Shown: one piece after another, positions 1-12,444 of the stretch
Layout: every line of letters begins with the position of its first letter
Numbering within the stretch: position 1 is the first letter of the stretch
Assembly: GCA_038501785.1 (NCBI GenBank)
Contig: JBAMJR010000013.1
Coordinates: forward strand, 3,154,001 to 3,218,000
DNA from: Myoxocephalus aenaeus
Taxonomy: Eukaryota > Chordata > Actinopteri > Perciformes > Cottidae
DNA length: 64,000 bases
Reading direction: 5' to 3'
Notes under the pieces: generated by a model
What the model was told of the DNA's origin: nothing
The model's database searches: none
Seen by the model: the letters and a program-made list of their open reading frames with translations, nothing else
Position numbers and translations under genes: made by a program

Positions 1-128
1 TTAAAGGAGTAATTTCCTACTTCAAACGCTAATTAAGCCAATCAGAGCACAAAGGACTGGCTCTTGCCATGACCCAGCATGCATGAATTATCTAAAATTG
101 CTAACAAAGTTTTAATCTTCTTATCTTT

Positions 129-336
129 TGTTACATTACATTTCACTGACGCTTTTATCCAAAGCAACTTACATTTTTGCTCTATACACCGTAGACACAG
201 CAACGGGGAACAATTAGGGGTTAAGTGTCTTGCTCAGGGACACTTCGACGTGTGAGCTATGGGGGGACTGGGGATCGAACCGGCTACCTTGTGGTTGCGG
301 GACGACCACTCATCCCCCTGAGCTACAGCCGCTTTT
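129..336 (+). repeat. Teleost tRNA-like short interspersed repeat
   Basis: The block starts with a 'gacgcttttatccaaagcaa' type segment and ends with a 'gggatcgaaccggctacc' segment that resembles a tRNA B box / T-arm, followed by 'gagctacagccgc'. This arrangement is typical of a high-copy repeat in ray-finned fish genomes, recognised from memory. It is not a tRNA gene, because no cloverleaf with an acceptor stem could be traced. A related repeat lies at 60040-60317. Confidence 0.7.
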
Positions 337-2205
337 GTGACATGCTTCATAGTTATGTGGCCTAATAATGTGTTTCATGAAGACCTGCAGGAGTTCCGTG
401 CTAAACCTTGAAGCTTTAATTCTACGACAGTGCTGTAGTTCCATGACAGCTTACTGTAAAAGACAAGGTAGGTCTTTACATAATAAACAACCCCCAGTTT
501 GCCATTCTGGTCTCCATTTTGTCTCTTTTCTTAGGCCCTTCATGTCTCTCTTACTGTAAAAGTCTGGAGCATGTTCACAACAAGTTATCTTTCAGAAATG
601 TTGTGTAAAGACATTACACGGTCTTTCTTGTGATCGCTGCCTTCCATCTCATGAGACGGTCTTTCTGACTGCATGAGTAGGTTCTTGTGTTTAAACGTGA
701 GCGCTCATGTTGCTTGGGGACTACATTGTATGTGTGTGTGTGTGTGTGTGTGTGTGACAGAGAGAGCTTGTACCCCTGTGCTCTGCGCTATTTTGTGTAC
801 AAGGGGTGTTATTGTTGTCAAGCTTTACCTGAATGTGTAGGAGTGCTTGTAATTTTCAGCTGTGAGTAAACATCCGTTCAGTCTTCCTCTCCGGCGGGAC
901 AGCGGACCCTCTCAGTACCTACTGTACTGCTAATGAGCCCGCCTGACAGACACCACACACAGTATCGTACAGTCTCACACACACACATATACAGTGCTAC
1001 ACACACAAATGCTGCACACCACACACAGAGACACACATTTCAAAGTAATCATATGCATGTCTATCCCCTGCAGGATTCAGAAAACCTTCTTTCAGTCAGT
1101 ACAGTATGTGTTCTGCATCATCACCACCATCAAACTGAAGCGCCCGTGCAGCATGTGTCTAATTAATCACACGCTCAACAAACCGGTCAACTCGCTCCAG
1201 GGAGGAATGTGTCATCTCATCTTTTCAGCTGTGACAAGCACAGAAAGAAAAACAACTACTGGCCCGGACCTGGTTTTGTTCTCCCTTTGGCCTGTGACCT
1301 GCAGAGTTTTAGAGTGTTGGGCTTCTTTGCACAGATGACACGCTCCTAGTGTTGTAATTTGTGTCGCTTTGTTGTGATTCTTTTGCTGCATTTTTAGTAA
1401 ATGTGTTTGTGTCTTGTCCACAGTATGGTGGCATTGTTTACTGTTTGCCTACAGCCTTGTTAACATTTTAAATGCAGCAGTGGAGACACAAAACAACATA
1501 AACACCATAACTGCAGAGTTAAAGTCATCTTTGGGTTAAAACAAGCCAGTTAAGTTGGTCTATGCATCGTATTGTGATGCCTCCTACTGGCCTCCCTGTG
1601 GATCTGTCCCGGGCATGTGAGCAGCCCCGGGGCGGACCAGGAGCACCCCCGAGGGATTTCATGTCGCATTTAGCATGAAAATGCCTCAGGGTGCCCCAAA
1701 AGGAGCTGGAGGATTTGGTTTAAGAAATGTATGTCAAAGCTACTGCGCTTAGTGTGCTGCAGCTGAGACCCGGGCCCTGCACCAGCGGCCCAAAATGAAT
1801 CCATCTGACAGAAAAGTTGAAGATTAAAATCCCTCGTTGGACTTCGGAAAAAAAAGACAAAGCAAAAGTTAGCAGATGGAGCTTTATTTAGAGCACACAT
1901 TGTGCCGTAAAACACTTTGGATCACCGCACGTCTCTCAAGTCATATGAAAGCTTACTGAGCACAACGTACGGCACTCAAAATTAACATAAGCCTTCATGC
2001 ACAAGAAACGTGGAGCTATATTGTGTGGTGTTGTTTGAAGAGAGCATGCTCAGTCTGAAAAGTATTGTCCGAACAAAACTGAGTGACTTGTTTTCTGATA
2101 CCAGGATACATACTGAGTGTGAATGGCAACTTGTTCCTCACAACAAGAAGTAAATATGGAGTTTTCTTAGAAACAGTGTGAGGCTATGGAAGTGAAATAT
2201 GTGGC
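337..2205. other. Non-coding stretch, no gene seen
   Basis: No exon with supporting splice sites or recognisable protein similarity was found. It holds a (TG)13 array at 731-756 and a CA-rich imperfect tract at about 950-1040. Open frames here are short and composed largely of repeat translation. Confidence 0.6.
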
Positions 2206-2211
2206 ACATTA

Positions 2212-2530
2212 CCGTACTTTTCGGGTTATAAGCCGCTACTGCCTTCGGTCAGTGTCCCCGACAGCTCCCCGCTGTAGCTAGCTGGGGCTCCTGCTAGCGC
2301 TCCGTCACTTCCCCGCTAACTTCCGCTAGCTCCCTGAAAACCACCGAAGGTAGCGGGACCAGGCTCGACACCCGACTTGGGCAGAGGGGACGCGGGCAGT
2401 AGCAGCAGAAGCGCTACCTAGCAGCGCTACCTAGCAGCGCTACTAGCAGCGCTAGCTAGCAGCGCTACTAGCTTGCTACAGCGGGGACACTGATCAGCCG
2501 TAGAAGCGGCTTATAACCCGAAAAGTACGG
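2212..2530 (+). mobile_element. TA-flanked MITE, copy 1
   Basis: The 319-bp element has terminal inverted repeats of about 25 bp (left end ccgtacttttcgggttataa, right end its reverse complement) and is flanked by TA on both sides, as expected for Tc1/mariner-type target duplication. It has no coding capacity. Inside is a GC-rich core with a small minisatellite built on 'agcagcgctac' units at about 2400-2470. The core matches, in reverse orientation, the element at 6469-6767. The terminal bases have diverged from copy 2, so they are not a recent pair. Confidence 0.8.
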
Positions 2531-2559
2531 TACTATATTTTTATTATTTTACTGTTTTA

Positions 2560-2668
2560 TTCTATATCTATGTTTATTATTATGCACCTTTATTATGCAA
2601 GTCAAATTCCTTGTATGTGCAACGTACTTGGCCAAATAAATGATTCTGATTCTGATTCTGATGTTTGT
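2560..2668 (+). mobile_element. L2-like LINE 3' tail
   Basis: The sequence 'aattccttgtatgtgcaacg' followed by 'acttggccaaataaa' and a (TGATTC)n end is the form of 3' terminus shared by many fish L2-type LINEs and the SINEs they mobilise. Only the terminal ~100 bp is present, so this is a 5'-truncated insertion. Family name from memory. Confidence 0.6.
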
Positions 2669-3525
2669 GTGTGTGTTCAGATTTCGACATCTTTTCATCC
2701 TCTCAAATGGTAAAGTAGTGGAGCTCTTTGTTTTCCACTGTCCCACCAATCGTCTTCCCCTTAAGTCACTGTTTGTGGCCATACAGGAAGAAAAGGGTAA
2801 TAACAGATCTGCTGTGTTGCCACAATTGCAAAGATGACATAATGTAATGAATGAATGAAACACACCTCTACTTGGTGTGAGATGGTTCTCTTCCTTCACT
2901 GTCCATTATGGTTTTGGAACGTACAACTCGGGAGTACCTCTAAGCATGGCCACTCGCCAACAAGCCTATTACAACGTGAGTCACTCCTTGACTTATCTGT
3001 CTTTTCCTCTTGCTTTTCTGTTTTAAACATCATTAACCATAGTCCCCGTCCTGCTGCTTGTGTTGCTAGGAAACAAGTAGTTAAACACCAAACAGATGAT
3101 GGCAGGAAAAGGTATTGTTTCACAAGGCTGAGCATAGCCTCTTAGAATCCTGAGCAATTATATAAAGTTTAGTTTCTTCAGACACAAAGAGTCATTTCAC
3201 TGATTGTGTTGGAGCCATATATTTAGTTTTGATTACAAATCATGTCATATCATTTATTTGTATGATCTAAAGACATTCCTTGGATGTTATATTCATATTC
3301 GAAATAATGCTTTTTTTGGGGGAATTATTTATATTAATCTAATGAGGATCAGCTGGTATAAGAGGAAGGGGCGGGACCGAATCTGGGGTTTTATTTTCTT
3401 TATGTAGAATGGGACATCGGCACAGTCTTTGACCACACGTTATAACTCAAGTTAGTCTCCAGAGTTATTATTTGACCCTTTTAACGCGTGGGTCATGAAA
3501 CGGCGTCCTGTAATGTGGCACAGAA
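2669..3525. other. Non-coding stretch, no gene seen
   Basis: AT-rich sequence without recognisable exons. Open frames on both strands overlap each other and show no family motif. Confidence 0.5.
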
Positions 3526-3725
3526 TGAATGAATGAATGAATGAATGAATATATACTTTATTAATCCCCGAGGGGAAATTTGGTGTCGGGGTAGCAGCAA
3601 CTTACAACAAAATAAACAAAAACAGCAGGACGAAAGATAAAGATAAAAGATATATACAATAATAATAAAAATAATAATAATAATAATAAAATAAAATAAA
3701 ATAGAATAAAATAGAAATAGCTTCG
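3526..3725 (-). mobile_element. LINE/SINE 3' tail in reverse with (ATGA)n
   Basis: A (GAATGAAT)n tract (about 3526-3549) leads into 'ttattaatccccgagggga'. This is the reverse complement of the 'tccccctggggatgaataaa' + tetranucleotide tail seen on the plus strand at 8670-8776. It continues into an A-rich run with (AAT)n and (AAAAT)n at 3657-3716. It is the 3' end of a 5'-truncated retroposon inserted on the minus strand. Confidence 0.6.
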
Positions 3726-6165
3726 ATTGTGCAAAAATATATATATACATGTTGTTAGTCAGAGGATCTGGCAAGCGGTGACAAGAACAAGGAACAGGCC
3801 ACCACAGATTGCTTTCAAATCCTCAAACTCCAAGAATAGAGAACACTGGCAACCCGGTATTATTCATCGTCACAGTGGAGAGGATGAGACAACAACTACC
3901 GCCGGGCCCTCAGGGCTTCCGTAGACCCCGGGTTCACTGTGTGGCAATCTAACACAAGGTTGTTAGTTTGGTACTCTGCGCAACGTGAACTACACCTTTC
4001 TGATTGACTTGATCAACAGGAGCCTGAAACACTCTCCTCTTTACCTTTCACACTCGTTTTCACACTTACTTCCACTCGTCTTTCCCCTGACGTTGGCCTT
4101 CAAACCGCAGGACACCAGCTCTGATGGAAGCAACACTCTTCCTCCTCTCTTTCTCTTTTTTCTTTGATTGGATTTGACCGTCCAGATTATTGTATCGGTT
4201 GCACAAACTTAACTAGAACTCCAAGCTCTTGTGCAAAAATGGCAAAAGCTCAAAAATTGCTTTTCATTTGGCCGCTGGCACATTAATTTAGGGCAGACGT
4301 GCGTCGGGCGTTTCTAATTATTCTGTTTGGTAACTAGAAATTAATGGACTTTTGCCAGCTCAGCAGATTCAAGAATTCTCACTTGCCACGATATAAAGGA
4401 AAATAACTGCCCATCCACCAATAACCGTGGACCCGATATGAATAACATATTCAACTTTCATAACACTGAGACATTTTTGCATGGATAGAGGGTACATTTA
4501 TTGTTTTCCTCAGTGAAATATAACCCTAGTAATGGAGGATATTAAATCCATGCACTGCATACACCCTATTTCCCAGCACACACTGCACGCGCGTGTGTGT
4601 GTGTGTCTCTCTCTCTCTGTGGGAGAGGGTTAGAGAGAAAGACAGGGTAAATATATATTAGCAAATGTTAGTCTGTCTGACAGCGTCTCTGTGTGTGTGT
4701 GCGTGTGTTAAATAATCTGGAACTGGGTTATTATGACTAGAACACATGAAAGAAGTATGTATGTACCTAAGTGCCACATGTGGCTGGTAAAAGGTTCCTT
4801 TCATGGTTGGCTAGCCCTCCTAATCCCCTTTATTAAGTGAAAAGAAAACATTGATATTTCCGACAATGGTTTGCTTCCAAACTTTGAGACGATTGTTCCA
4901 ACATGAAAACGCCCCCAAGGCACAAAGTGAGGCCCGAGAAGAAATGGTTTTCCCAGTTTGTTATGGATGAACTGAGCCCTGACCTCAACCCCCATCCCAC
5001 ACGTTTGTGATGAACTGTAACAGTCACACTCTCACTACACACACGGGCTACACACTCCTCCCAAAGAATACACACAAAACGCTGCAGTAATGCAACCTTA
5101 GCAAGGGGAAATGGACCAAACAATGCCCCAGCATGCCTATCTCCCCCTGGGCAGTCTGCTGTAATGTGCCAGTTACACATGAAGGCGTACCCTGTTACAC
5201 ACTCACACTGGACCTCAAAGACAGAAAGCCCACTGATTTCATAAATCCTTCCGCTGAAATGAAAACCACTTTTTGCTTTCCTCGCCACACACACACACAC
5301 ACACACACGTCTTTGCATTTGGCAGAAGCGGGGTGCAGAAACACTGGCGACAGTCGAGGCTCGACAGCGAGGGAAGAGAGTGAAGCCCGTGTTCACTTCA
5401 GAATCAGAACAAATAAGCTTACCTCACATAATGTGCTATGTTTTAATAATAGCGATACAATAATCATGCAACAGGTAAGGATTTCTGAGAATACATTTGC
5501 AAGTAGAGCATAGAACTTTTAAATCAGAGATTACATTAATACTTACTTAATTGTGCTGTAGTAATCATGTATATAGATATATGTAGACTGATGCTATAAG
5601 ACCACAGACACATTCTTTAAGGGATAGCTTGCTGGTGCTAGATGATGCCATACAGCTAAACCCAGCATTATTACTACCTTTATTGTATTTCGGTATTCAT
5701 TTGACATTTTAAGGGTCAGTGAAAGCTCACTCGACGACTGTGCTTGCCCTAGCAGGAGGTGTAAGATTAATCAAGCTGACCAGCAGTGGTATTCATGTTG
5801 CATTCGGGGTGTTCAATGATCGAGCACATCAGATGCAGGTGGCAGGAACTAAATAAGAAGAGAGGAATGATGAAAGGAAGGAAGTGTGGATTCAGGAATC
5901 AAACATCAGGGGAAGTTGTGGAGCAGCAGCTGGAGCTGGAAGATGACTATTCAAGAGTGCCATCTAGTGTTGACAGTTGGAAGCGCTGAATATATTCAGT
6001 CTTGGCCTGTTGGTCGGACCGAGGTGACGCTCAGGGAAACAAACCTCAAATCAAGTCGACAAAACTCTAAGCACGTTTTCTACTAATTCAACATGGCACT
6101 TTTTCAACACACTGCACACGGTTCTCTACTTAAGACACATGGATTCTGACATAAAGCCACTTGTT
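3726..6165. other. Non-coding stretch, no gene seen
   Basis: No exon could be supported. Simple repeats are present: TG/TC tract at about 4590-4620 and a (CA)n array at 5286-5308. A CTCF-like motif sits at 5957-5970. The 187-residue minus-strand frame over 4833-5396 runs through the CA array and has no family signature. Confidence 0.55.
5957..5970 (-). promoter_or_regulatory. CTCF-like motif
   Basis: On the minus strand the sequence reads ACACTAGATGGCAC, which matches 13 of 14 positions of the vertebrate CTCF core (CCASYAGRKGGCRS). This is a motif match only; occupancy cannot be judged from sequence. Confidence 0.4.
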
Positions 6166-6171
6166 TTTTTT

Positions 6172-6245
6172 CCATTTTAGATGAGATATTCCTGTATTAG
6201 TCCCGCAGTGGGGATATTTACAGGATTACAGCAGCAAAAGGGGTA
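6172..6245 (-). mobile_element. Short LINE/SINE tail fragment
   Basis: The segment 'tgtattagtcccgcagtggg' is a diverged form of the 'ttattaatccccgagggga' signature seen at about 3555, followed by an A-rich region with many TAA/AAT units. It looks like another 5'-truncated retroposon 3' end on the minus strand. Confidence 0.45.
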
Positions 6246-6360
6246 AAGTGCACACAAGAGACATAGCAAAAATCAAAAAACAAGTAATATAAATAATAAA
6301 CAATAATATAAACAGTAATAAAAACAGTAAAGAATCTACAATAACTGAATATTACCGTAA

Positions 6361-6871
6361 ACGGTGCATAAACACAGAAAAAAATATTTGTGGAGACTAA
6401 AAGAAAGCATGAATAAATCTCCTTTTTTTTTAAAACATGATATTTATTCTGTCTGTATAATGTATATACCGTAAACGTCGGGTTACAAGCCACTCCTACG
6501 GCCGGTCAGTGTCCCCGCTGTAGCAAGATAGTAGCAGCGCTAGCTAGCGCTGATGCTACTGCCCGCGTCCCCTCTGCCCAAGTCGGGTGTCGAGCCTGGT
6601 CCCGCTACCTTCGGTGGTTTTCGGAGAGCTAGCGGAAGTTAGCGGAGAGCTAGCGGAAGTTAGCGGGGAAGTAACGGAGCGCTAGCAGGAGCCCCAGCTG
6701 GCTACAGCGGGGAGCTAACGGGGACTCTGGCCGAAGGTAGTAGCGGCTCGTAACCCGACGTTTACGGTATATATACAGACAGAATAAATATCATGTTTTT
6801 GCAAAAAAAGGAGATTCATTCATGCTTTCTTTTAGTCTCCACAATTATTTTTTTCTGTGTTTATGCACTGT
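6361..6871. repeat. Long palindrome with ~105-bp arms around a MITE
   Basis: The left arm (6361-6468) and right arm (6768-6871) are near-identical inverted copies, differing by a few substitutions and small indels in a poly-T run. They meet at the MITE at 6469-6767. Without the MITE the arms would form a nearly continuous ~210-nt hairpin. The simplest reading is a fold-back repeat whose TA-rich centre was the target of the MITE. Confidence 0.8.
6469..6767 (-). mobile_element. TA-flanked MITE, copy 2 (opposite to copy 1)
   Basis: The 299-bp element is bounded by ccgtaaacgtcgggttac and its inverted copy, with TA on each side. The core is the reverse complement of the core at 2212-2530: shared blocks include 'gacttgggcagaggggacgc' and 'tagcgggaccaggctcgaca' as read on the minus strand. 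It contains a duplicated ~21-bp unit based on 'agctagcggaagttagcgg' around 6627-6670. It has no coding capacity. Confidence 0.8.
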
Positions 6872-7435
6872 ATTCTATTTAGAATATGCTTTATTCTGAT
6901 TTTCAGGACAAAATGCAACCCTTCAAAATACATCGAGGTATTGATTGATTTTATAATGTGGAGAAAAATAAATGTTGTCAGTGTGCAGAGTGTATTCATG
7001 TACTTCACTCAACATTGTCTCTGAAAACATCAAACCCACACTGCAACTTTAGAAAAGAAAAGCTCAAAGTGTTTTGGACTCAGCACAGCAGTGTGTATCT
7101 GGTGCAAAGATAATCAGATTGTATGAACCGTTTGTGCCACACGGTGACACAATTGGGTTTTTATAAACTATTGTACAGTTTCTGAGTGAAGTTGTCTGAA
7201 TCGTTTGTGGTCGGTTGATTTGTTTTGACCAAAATGAGCCTTGTTTTCAAATAATGTTTTGCTTAATCAATTGTAAAACAAATTGTCAATATACTGGAGC
7301 AATAGGAAGCCCACAAAAAACAAACATTTTAGGCACCTGAATAATAGTTGAAGAGACATTGATGGAAATGTACGTTGTTATATAAAGTATTCCTGAAATT
7401 TTTCTTTGCTGTTTTTTTCCCCCTACAGTGTTATT
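6872..7435. other. Non-coding stretch, no gene seen
   Basis: Unique-looking AT-rich sequence without recognisable exons or repeats. Confidence 0.5.
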
Positions 7436-7439
7436 CCAT

Positions 7440-7745
7440 TAGCTGAAATGTGCTCTGAAAGAACCGGCTCTCTCTACATCCATCACTGATCATTATGGCA
7501 TCTTAGCGTAATTGCCCTCCCCCTGTTGTGTGTGCGCACACTCGCCGGTCCTGAATGCCAGCAGTAATATCTCTGGTACAGAGAGAGGGGGAGCGAGGCA
7601 GGGAGAGAGAGAGAGAGAGAGAGACATATGCATAACCAGCTCATTTCCACCACCAATCAAATTACCTGACCCAGCCGCAATACATCACTGCCAAACTGTT
7701 TATTAAACAAAAAGCCACGATTAAATTATTAATGACAGAGATTAA
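7440..7745. promoter_or_regulatory. Candidate conserved enhancer-like element
   Basis: The block is free of simple repeats except a short (GA)n at about 7603-7624. It is dense in homeodomain/POU-type cores: TAATTG, ATGCAT-like, CAATCAAATTA, ATTAAATTATTAATGA and ATTAATTAA. It does not look like transposon sequence. This texture is common in deeply conserved non-coding elements near developmental genes. No alignment was possible, so conservation is inferred, not shown. Confidence 0.3.
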
Positions 7746-7762
7746 TTAAGACCCCATGCATC

Positions 7763-7763
<1 letters not shown>

Positions 7764-7826
<63 letters not shown>
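7764..7826. repeat. (AC)n microsatellite
   Basis: An uninterrupted 63-nt AC array. Confidence 0.95.
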
Positions 7827-7831
<5 letters not shown>

Positions 7832-8655
7832 CTAATACACGCATATATATATACACACAAGAATGCCATTACTCTTTTACACACTTTTCAAGCACCCGAT
7901 TGGATGCACAAACACACAGTAAGTTACAATGTGGGAGTGGGAGGGGAATCATCTGACGTCTAACTTTTATGTGTGCAGCAGATACACAAAGAGGAGTTTG
8001 CCGGCTGCATAAACAGTGAACAGCATCAACAAGAAGTCAACAAACAAAGGCGGCATTAACAAGCTCATTGTCAGCAAACTTTTCTTGATGTTACCATGAG
8101 GGTTTGTTTATGGTGGTGCTTATGCTGCCGTAATGGTTTCTCAACATCTGTTGCTGTTTGGGGCACAATGTGCATGTGTGTGTGAGAGCGTGTGTGTGCG
8201 TGCGTGTGTGTGTGTGCGCGTGTAATTGCACTTTTGTTTATTTTAAGTGAATATGAGCTCTCGCTGTACTGTGTTTGTGTGTTTATGACTTTTTTTGTTT
8301 GTTTTTCAAAACTAACGGGACGTTGAGTCAGGTTTTATCGACAGATGAGTGCACGTACACTTCAATTTGTATTTCAGCATGGTCTCACTCCCTCGGCGTC
8401 TTGGTATTGACGCACAAGGCAGCCTTTAAGCCTTTGTTATACATGTACTTCCTGCACGGACGGTCGCACATGACGCGGGAATTGTGACGAGGAAACATTT
8501 TGCTTCTTTTTTATTTATTGAAGGAAAGAGTGGATTGGTGGATGGGACTAACACAAGTGAATTTAGTGAAACACCATATGCAAGATCTACATTTTATTGT
8601 ACTGTATATATTGAGTATTTCCCATAATTCATATTTTTATGTTTAATATGTAACT
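7827..8655. other. Non-coding stretch, no gene seen
   Basis: Contains an impure TG/CG tract at about 8168-8222 and otherwise featureless sequence. No exon was supported. Confidence 0.5.
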
Positions 8656-8659
8656 TGGT

Positions 8660-8698
8660 GCTGCCACAAACAGATTTCCCCCTGGGGATGAATAAAGC

Positions 8699-8776
<78 letters not shown>
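8660..8776 (+). mobile_element. LINE/SINE 3' tail with long (ATCT)n
   Basis: 'ccccctggggatgaataaag' is followed directly by 19 uninterrupted ATCT units (8701-8776). Fish LINE 3' ends of this type prime on, and leave, tetranucleotide tails. Only the 3' end is present. Confidence 0.65.
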
Positions 8777-8777
<1 letters not shown>

Positions 8778-9593
8778 AATCTATAATGAATGTCTTGTAC
8801 AATTGCTTTGAGATATTAAAATTGAATACAGTAATAATACTTCTATGCCATCTGTTTCATTTGTTTGTGAAACTTCTCTTTAACCTTCTGGTATTTTTTA
8901 TTTTGTCAGGAATCCTGTATGCTGTTACCAAGGTGACGGTTAGTCTTCCTGGTGCAGTTACAATCCCAAAAATAACATGTTTATTAAAAAAGGCTAGATA
9001 TGCTGTTCCACTTTGTGTTGCAAGCTGTGCATCAAAATAAGGACTTCTCTCCCTCAGCCAGCACAAGGACTGATATCGAACGTGTGTTTTGCACAGATGG
9101 ACTTCCGTACCTTTGTGGTCCTGACCAACATTTGAGAATGAATGGGCTGCAGTGGGTACGGTCATGGAGGAGATGCACAGTGGAGGATTTCTAGCAGGGC
9201 TAGCACAGTCTTTACACCTCTCTCATTTTATGATAAAGGAGATCTACGGCTTGAGATTGGTCCCAGGGCAGACCAGTCGACACTCGCCATAAAAAATACA
9301 CCAGGCTGTAAAAGAATAGAAATGTGTGCGCATCTGTGTGTGTGTGCGTAAAAGGCGGGGAGAATGAATTTGCGTTGTGTGTGTGTGTGTGTGTGTGTAT
9401 ATGTATGTACGTAAAGGAACAAGCCCGAGGAGGCCAAAACAATCAACCAGTATCAGCACTTTATGGTGGCGAATACTATATCACCGTGACAACAAAGGCA
9501 GTAAAGTGCTCTCTGTCGCTGTAAAACATTGTGTGATTCTGCAGTGAGATGATCGTTAGCACAGCTGGTTAATTGCCTGACCACTCCTCTCCT

Positions 9594-9627
<34 letters not shown>

Positions 9628-12220
9628 CACACACTCACCGACCCGACACAAATTTATATAGCAATGTGTGCGTGTGTGTGTGTGTGTGTGTGTGAGACCC
9701 AGAGATACACAGCAACAAACATAAAAGTACTGCACACGTTCTCAAACTATTCCCCAGAGAAGCCATAAAGATGTATGATGGATGGAGGGGGAGGTTGTGC
9801 AGTATAATCAGTCAGGGAGACGCGCCGGCGTTCAGATGCTGCTTGTTCTTCCAAGACAAATTCATCACAATGCAATTAGTTTCCAAGACTTCAACCCCGC
9901 AGTCTCTTTATTACTTTACTGATGCAGCCCCACATGCACTGTACCTGTAGTGCTCGTCAATACAGCCTCTGTCCCATTGAAAAACAAACATCAGTGTGTG
10001 TTTTGCAGAAGTGTTGTCACATGAATGTTGAAACCTGAAGGTAAAAATGCTGATTTGTGTTCATTCATTAAGGTTTTGAAGCTGCAGTTAACAACTTTTT
10101 TTTAAATAATTCATGTTTATGGATCAGATGGCAACACACCTCAAATATGACAAGTTGATCATACTCACTAATCTTATGTTATGGTTAGTTAGTATATTAT
10201 TTACATATATGTTGTATGTTACTCACATTTTATTGTATTTACTACATTTTGTGAAGTTGGTCCAAGTGAAATTAGTAATTATAATGTGTCACAGAATATT
10301 ATCAACTGACTGCATTTCTCTTCAACGAGAGCTTTATAGAGTCCTTTAACTCATCTTGACTCTCTGGCAGCTGTTTTTGGATCCCTCTTCCCACTTCCAT
10401 CAACCCCGTTTCCAGCAGATAAAGCTTTGATAACCCCACTGAATACGACCTGCCCAGCACCGAGCAGCAGACAGACACAGTTAGCGACTAGCTTGTAAAC
10501 ACAGTGGAGCATGCAGCTACAGAGCCAGATATTTCCCTCGGGAGTTGGTGGAGATCAAAACAAGAGCTGAAAGGAGACTGGATAGTGGACTTACATTCCC
10601 GATTGGATCAATGTATGGGATCTCATGAGACTCCATCTGTGGAGCTCAATTATTGAGTGTGGACAGTCAAAACAACAATAAAATCAAGACTTAATAAAAA
10701 GTTAGAGTGGATGAAAAACAGGTTGACCGTACTGATGATGACCTTTGATTGACAAGCTCTATTCCCGTTTCTTTTGGTTTGCTGCACATGTTTTTATAGA
10801 TATATGTTGCAGCTATTTCAACATTTCAACAGTGCCTCCCTTTGGCCGGTGCACTTAATGATCCGTTCAGCCCTCTGTGCTGAGAGAGGACGTCCAACAT
10901 GGCTGACTGTGGCCTGTGACCAAACCCAAAGACAACACGGACAAGCACATAGACAAACAAGGGAAAGTACTTCCATATGCCTCTGCGTGCGCCGTGTGTG
11001 AGGTCTGATAAAATCGACATATTTGCAAACAGTAGAATGAGTGTCGGACTCATAAAAGGCATCTGTCAAATAACTTTCTGCACAGTGCATGGTTTTCTCA
11101 TATGAGAGAGGGAGGGAGGTATCTGTAGTATAAACAGCGCCAGTATCCTGTGACCTATAAATCAGACACAGTCTTGTGTTAACAGTGGCGGCTGAGTGAA
11201 AGGTGTGTGTGAAGGATCATTTAAATTAACCGTTGTGAGAAAAAAAATCACACTGCCGCCCTGTCTTTCATCCGTGACGTTCCTCCCTGCTCCCGTCCTC
11301 TCCATCCAAGAACACATGGCCAATGAAATCATCCGTGAGTTTCCCGGCACTGTGCTTTCTCAGGTGTCACGCTAAGATTTAGCACATTTTCTACGGAACA
11401 GGAACACACATATTCCGCAAACATGAGCAGCTCTAAGGTTATATAGCAGGTTGTCTGACATCATTATGACACACATTTCAACTTTGAATCAGGACAGTCT
11501 GGGTTCCTTTTAATGCTTTTACTAAGTAATGTCATGGCTAACATCCCAGTAACAATATTGACACCATTACTAAAGTTTTTTTTGTCTACAACTGGAACCC
11601 TTGTATACAAAAAAATGCTATAAATGGGTATAAATTACATATGGACACAGATTCATGAAGCTTTTTTTTAGCACTTATTCTTCACCCCAAGTCATGTCAA
11701 TGAAAATTGCAGGTTCATTGTGGATTCATCAATATATTTCTTTGACTTCATATTATATGGATTCTCAATAGGGTTTAAGTATCAGCACCTCAGCGTTACC
11801 ATCGCCACTTTGAGTAATACTCACATCAACTCATCACACAGAATAGTGGAAGGTAAATTGCAAACACAGATAATTAGGTCATATTTTAGTAAGTGTCTTA
11901 ATATCCAGTTAAGCAACAGGCAGACCTCGAAAAACATCTGTGAGTTCACATTCAACGCATTCTATGTCAGAGTGAAACGATACAATCTTCCATTTTCCTT
12001 CTGTGTGTCGCTGTAGACGTTGTGTGTGTGTGTGTGTGTGTGTTTGTCCACGTGAAGTATGTGTGTGCAACAGTGCGTGTATAGGCATGTGTGTATGTCG
12101 GCTTTATGGCTAGTCAGCACTAGTACAGGCACTCAACAATAATGGGTAATGAAGGGGCATCAATAACAGCCATGAGCGACAAATCTGACAGGACAGCTTT
12201 TAATAATGGCCACTGTCAGC

Positions 12221-12257
<37 letters not shown>

Positions 12258-12440
12258 AAACATAAATTGATGCAAAGATGGAGAAAGAGATGAGGTGGTC
12301 AAGGAATGGAGCAGACGAGAGAGTAGGAGAGTGTTGATAGAGACAGATGGATAAAGATTAGGCAAGAGAAGAGGAAGAAGATGTCGGGTAACAAATAGAG
12401 ACAGAGAGTTAGCTGGAGTGAACATGGGATGGAGGCATCA
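8777..12440. other. Non-coding stretch, no gene seen
   Basis: No exon could be supported. Dinucleotide arrays occur at about 9376-9399 (TG), 9595-9625 (AC), 9672-9694 (TG) and 12018-12042 (TG), with (GA)n/(ACAG)n at about 12222-12256. Open frames here are CA/TG translations or lack any motif. Confidence 0.55.
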
Positions 12441-12444
12441 AGGG

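Noticed and set aside
129..336. Possible tRNA gene from 'gggatcgaaccggctacc'
   Set aside because: B-box-like block belongs to a fish short repeat; no acceptor or anticodon arms could be formed.
8701..8776. Tandem array considered as CRISPR-like or satellite
   Set aside because: Simple ATCT tail of a retroposon; no spacers and the organism is a vertebrate.
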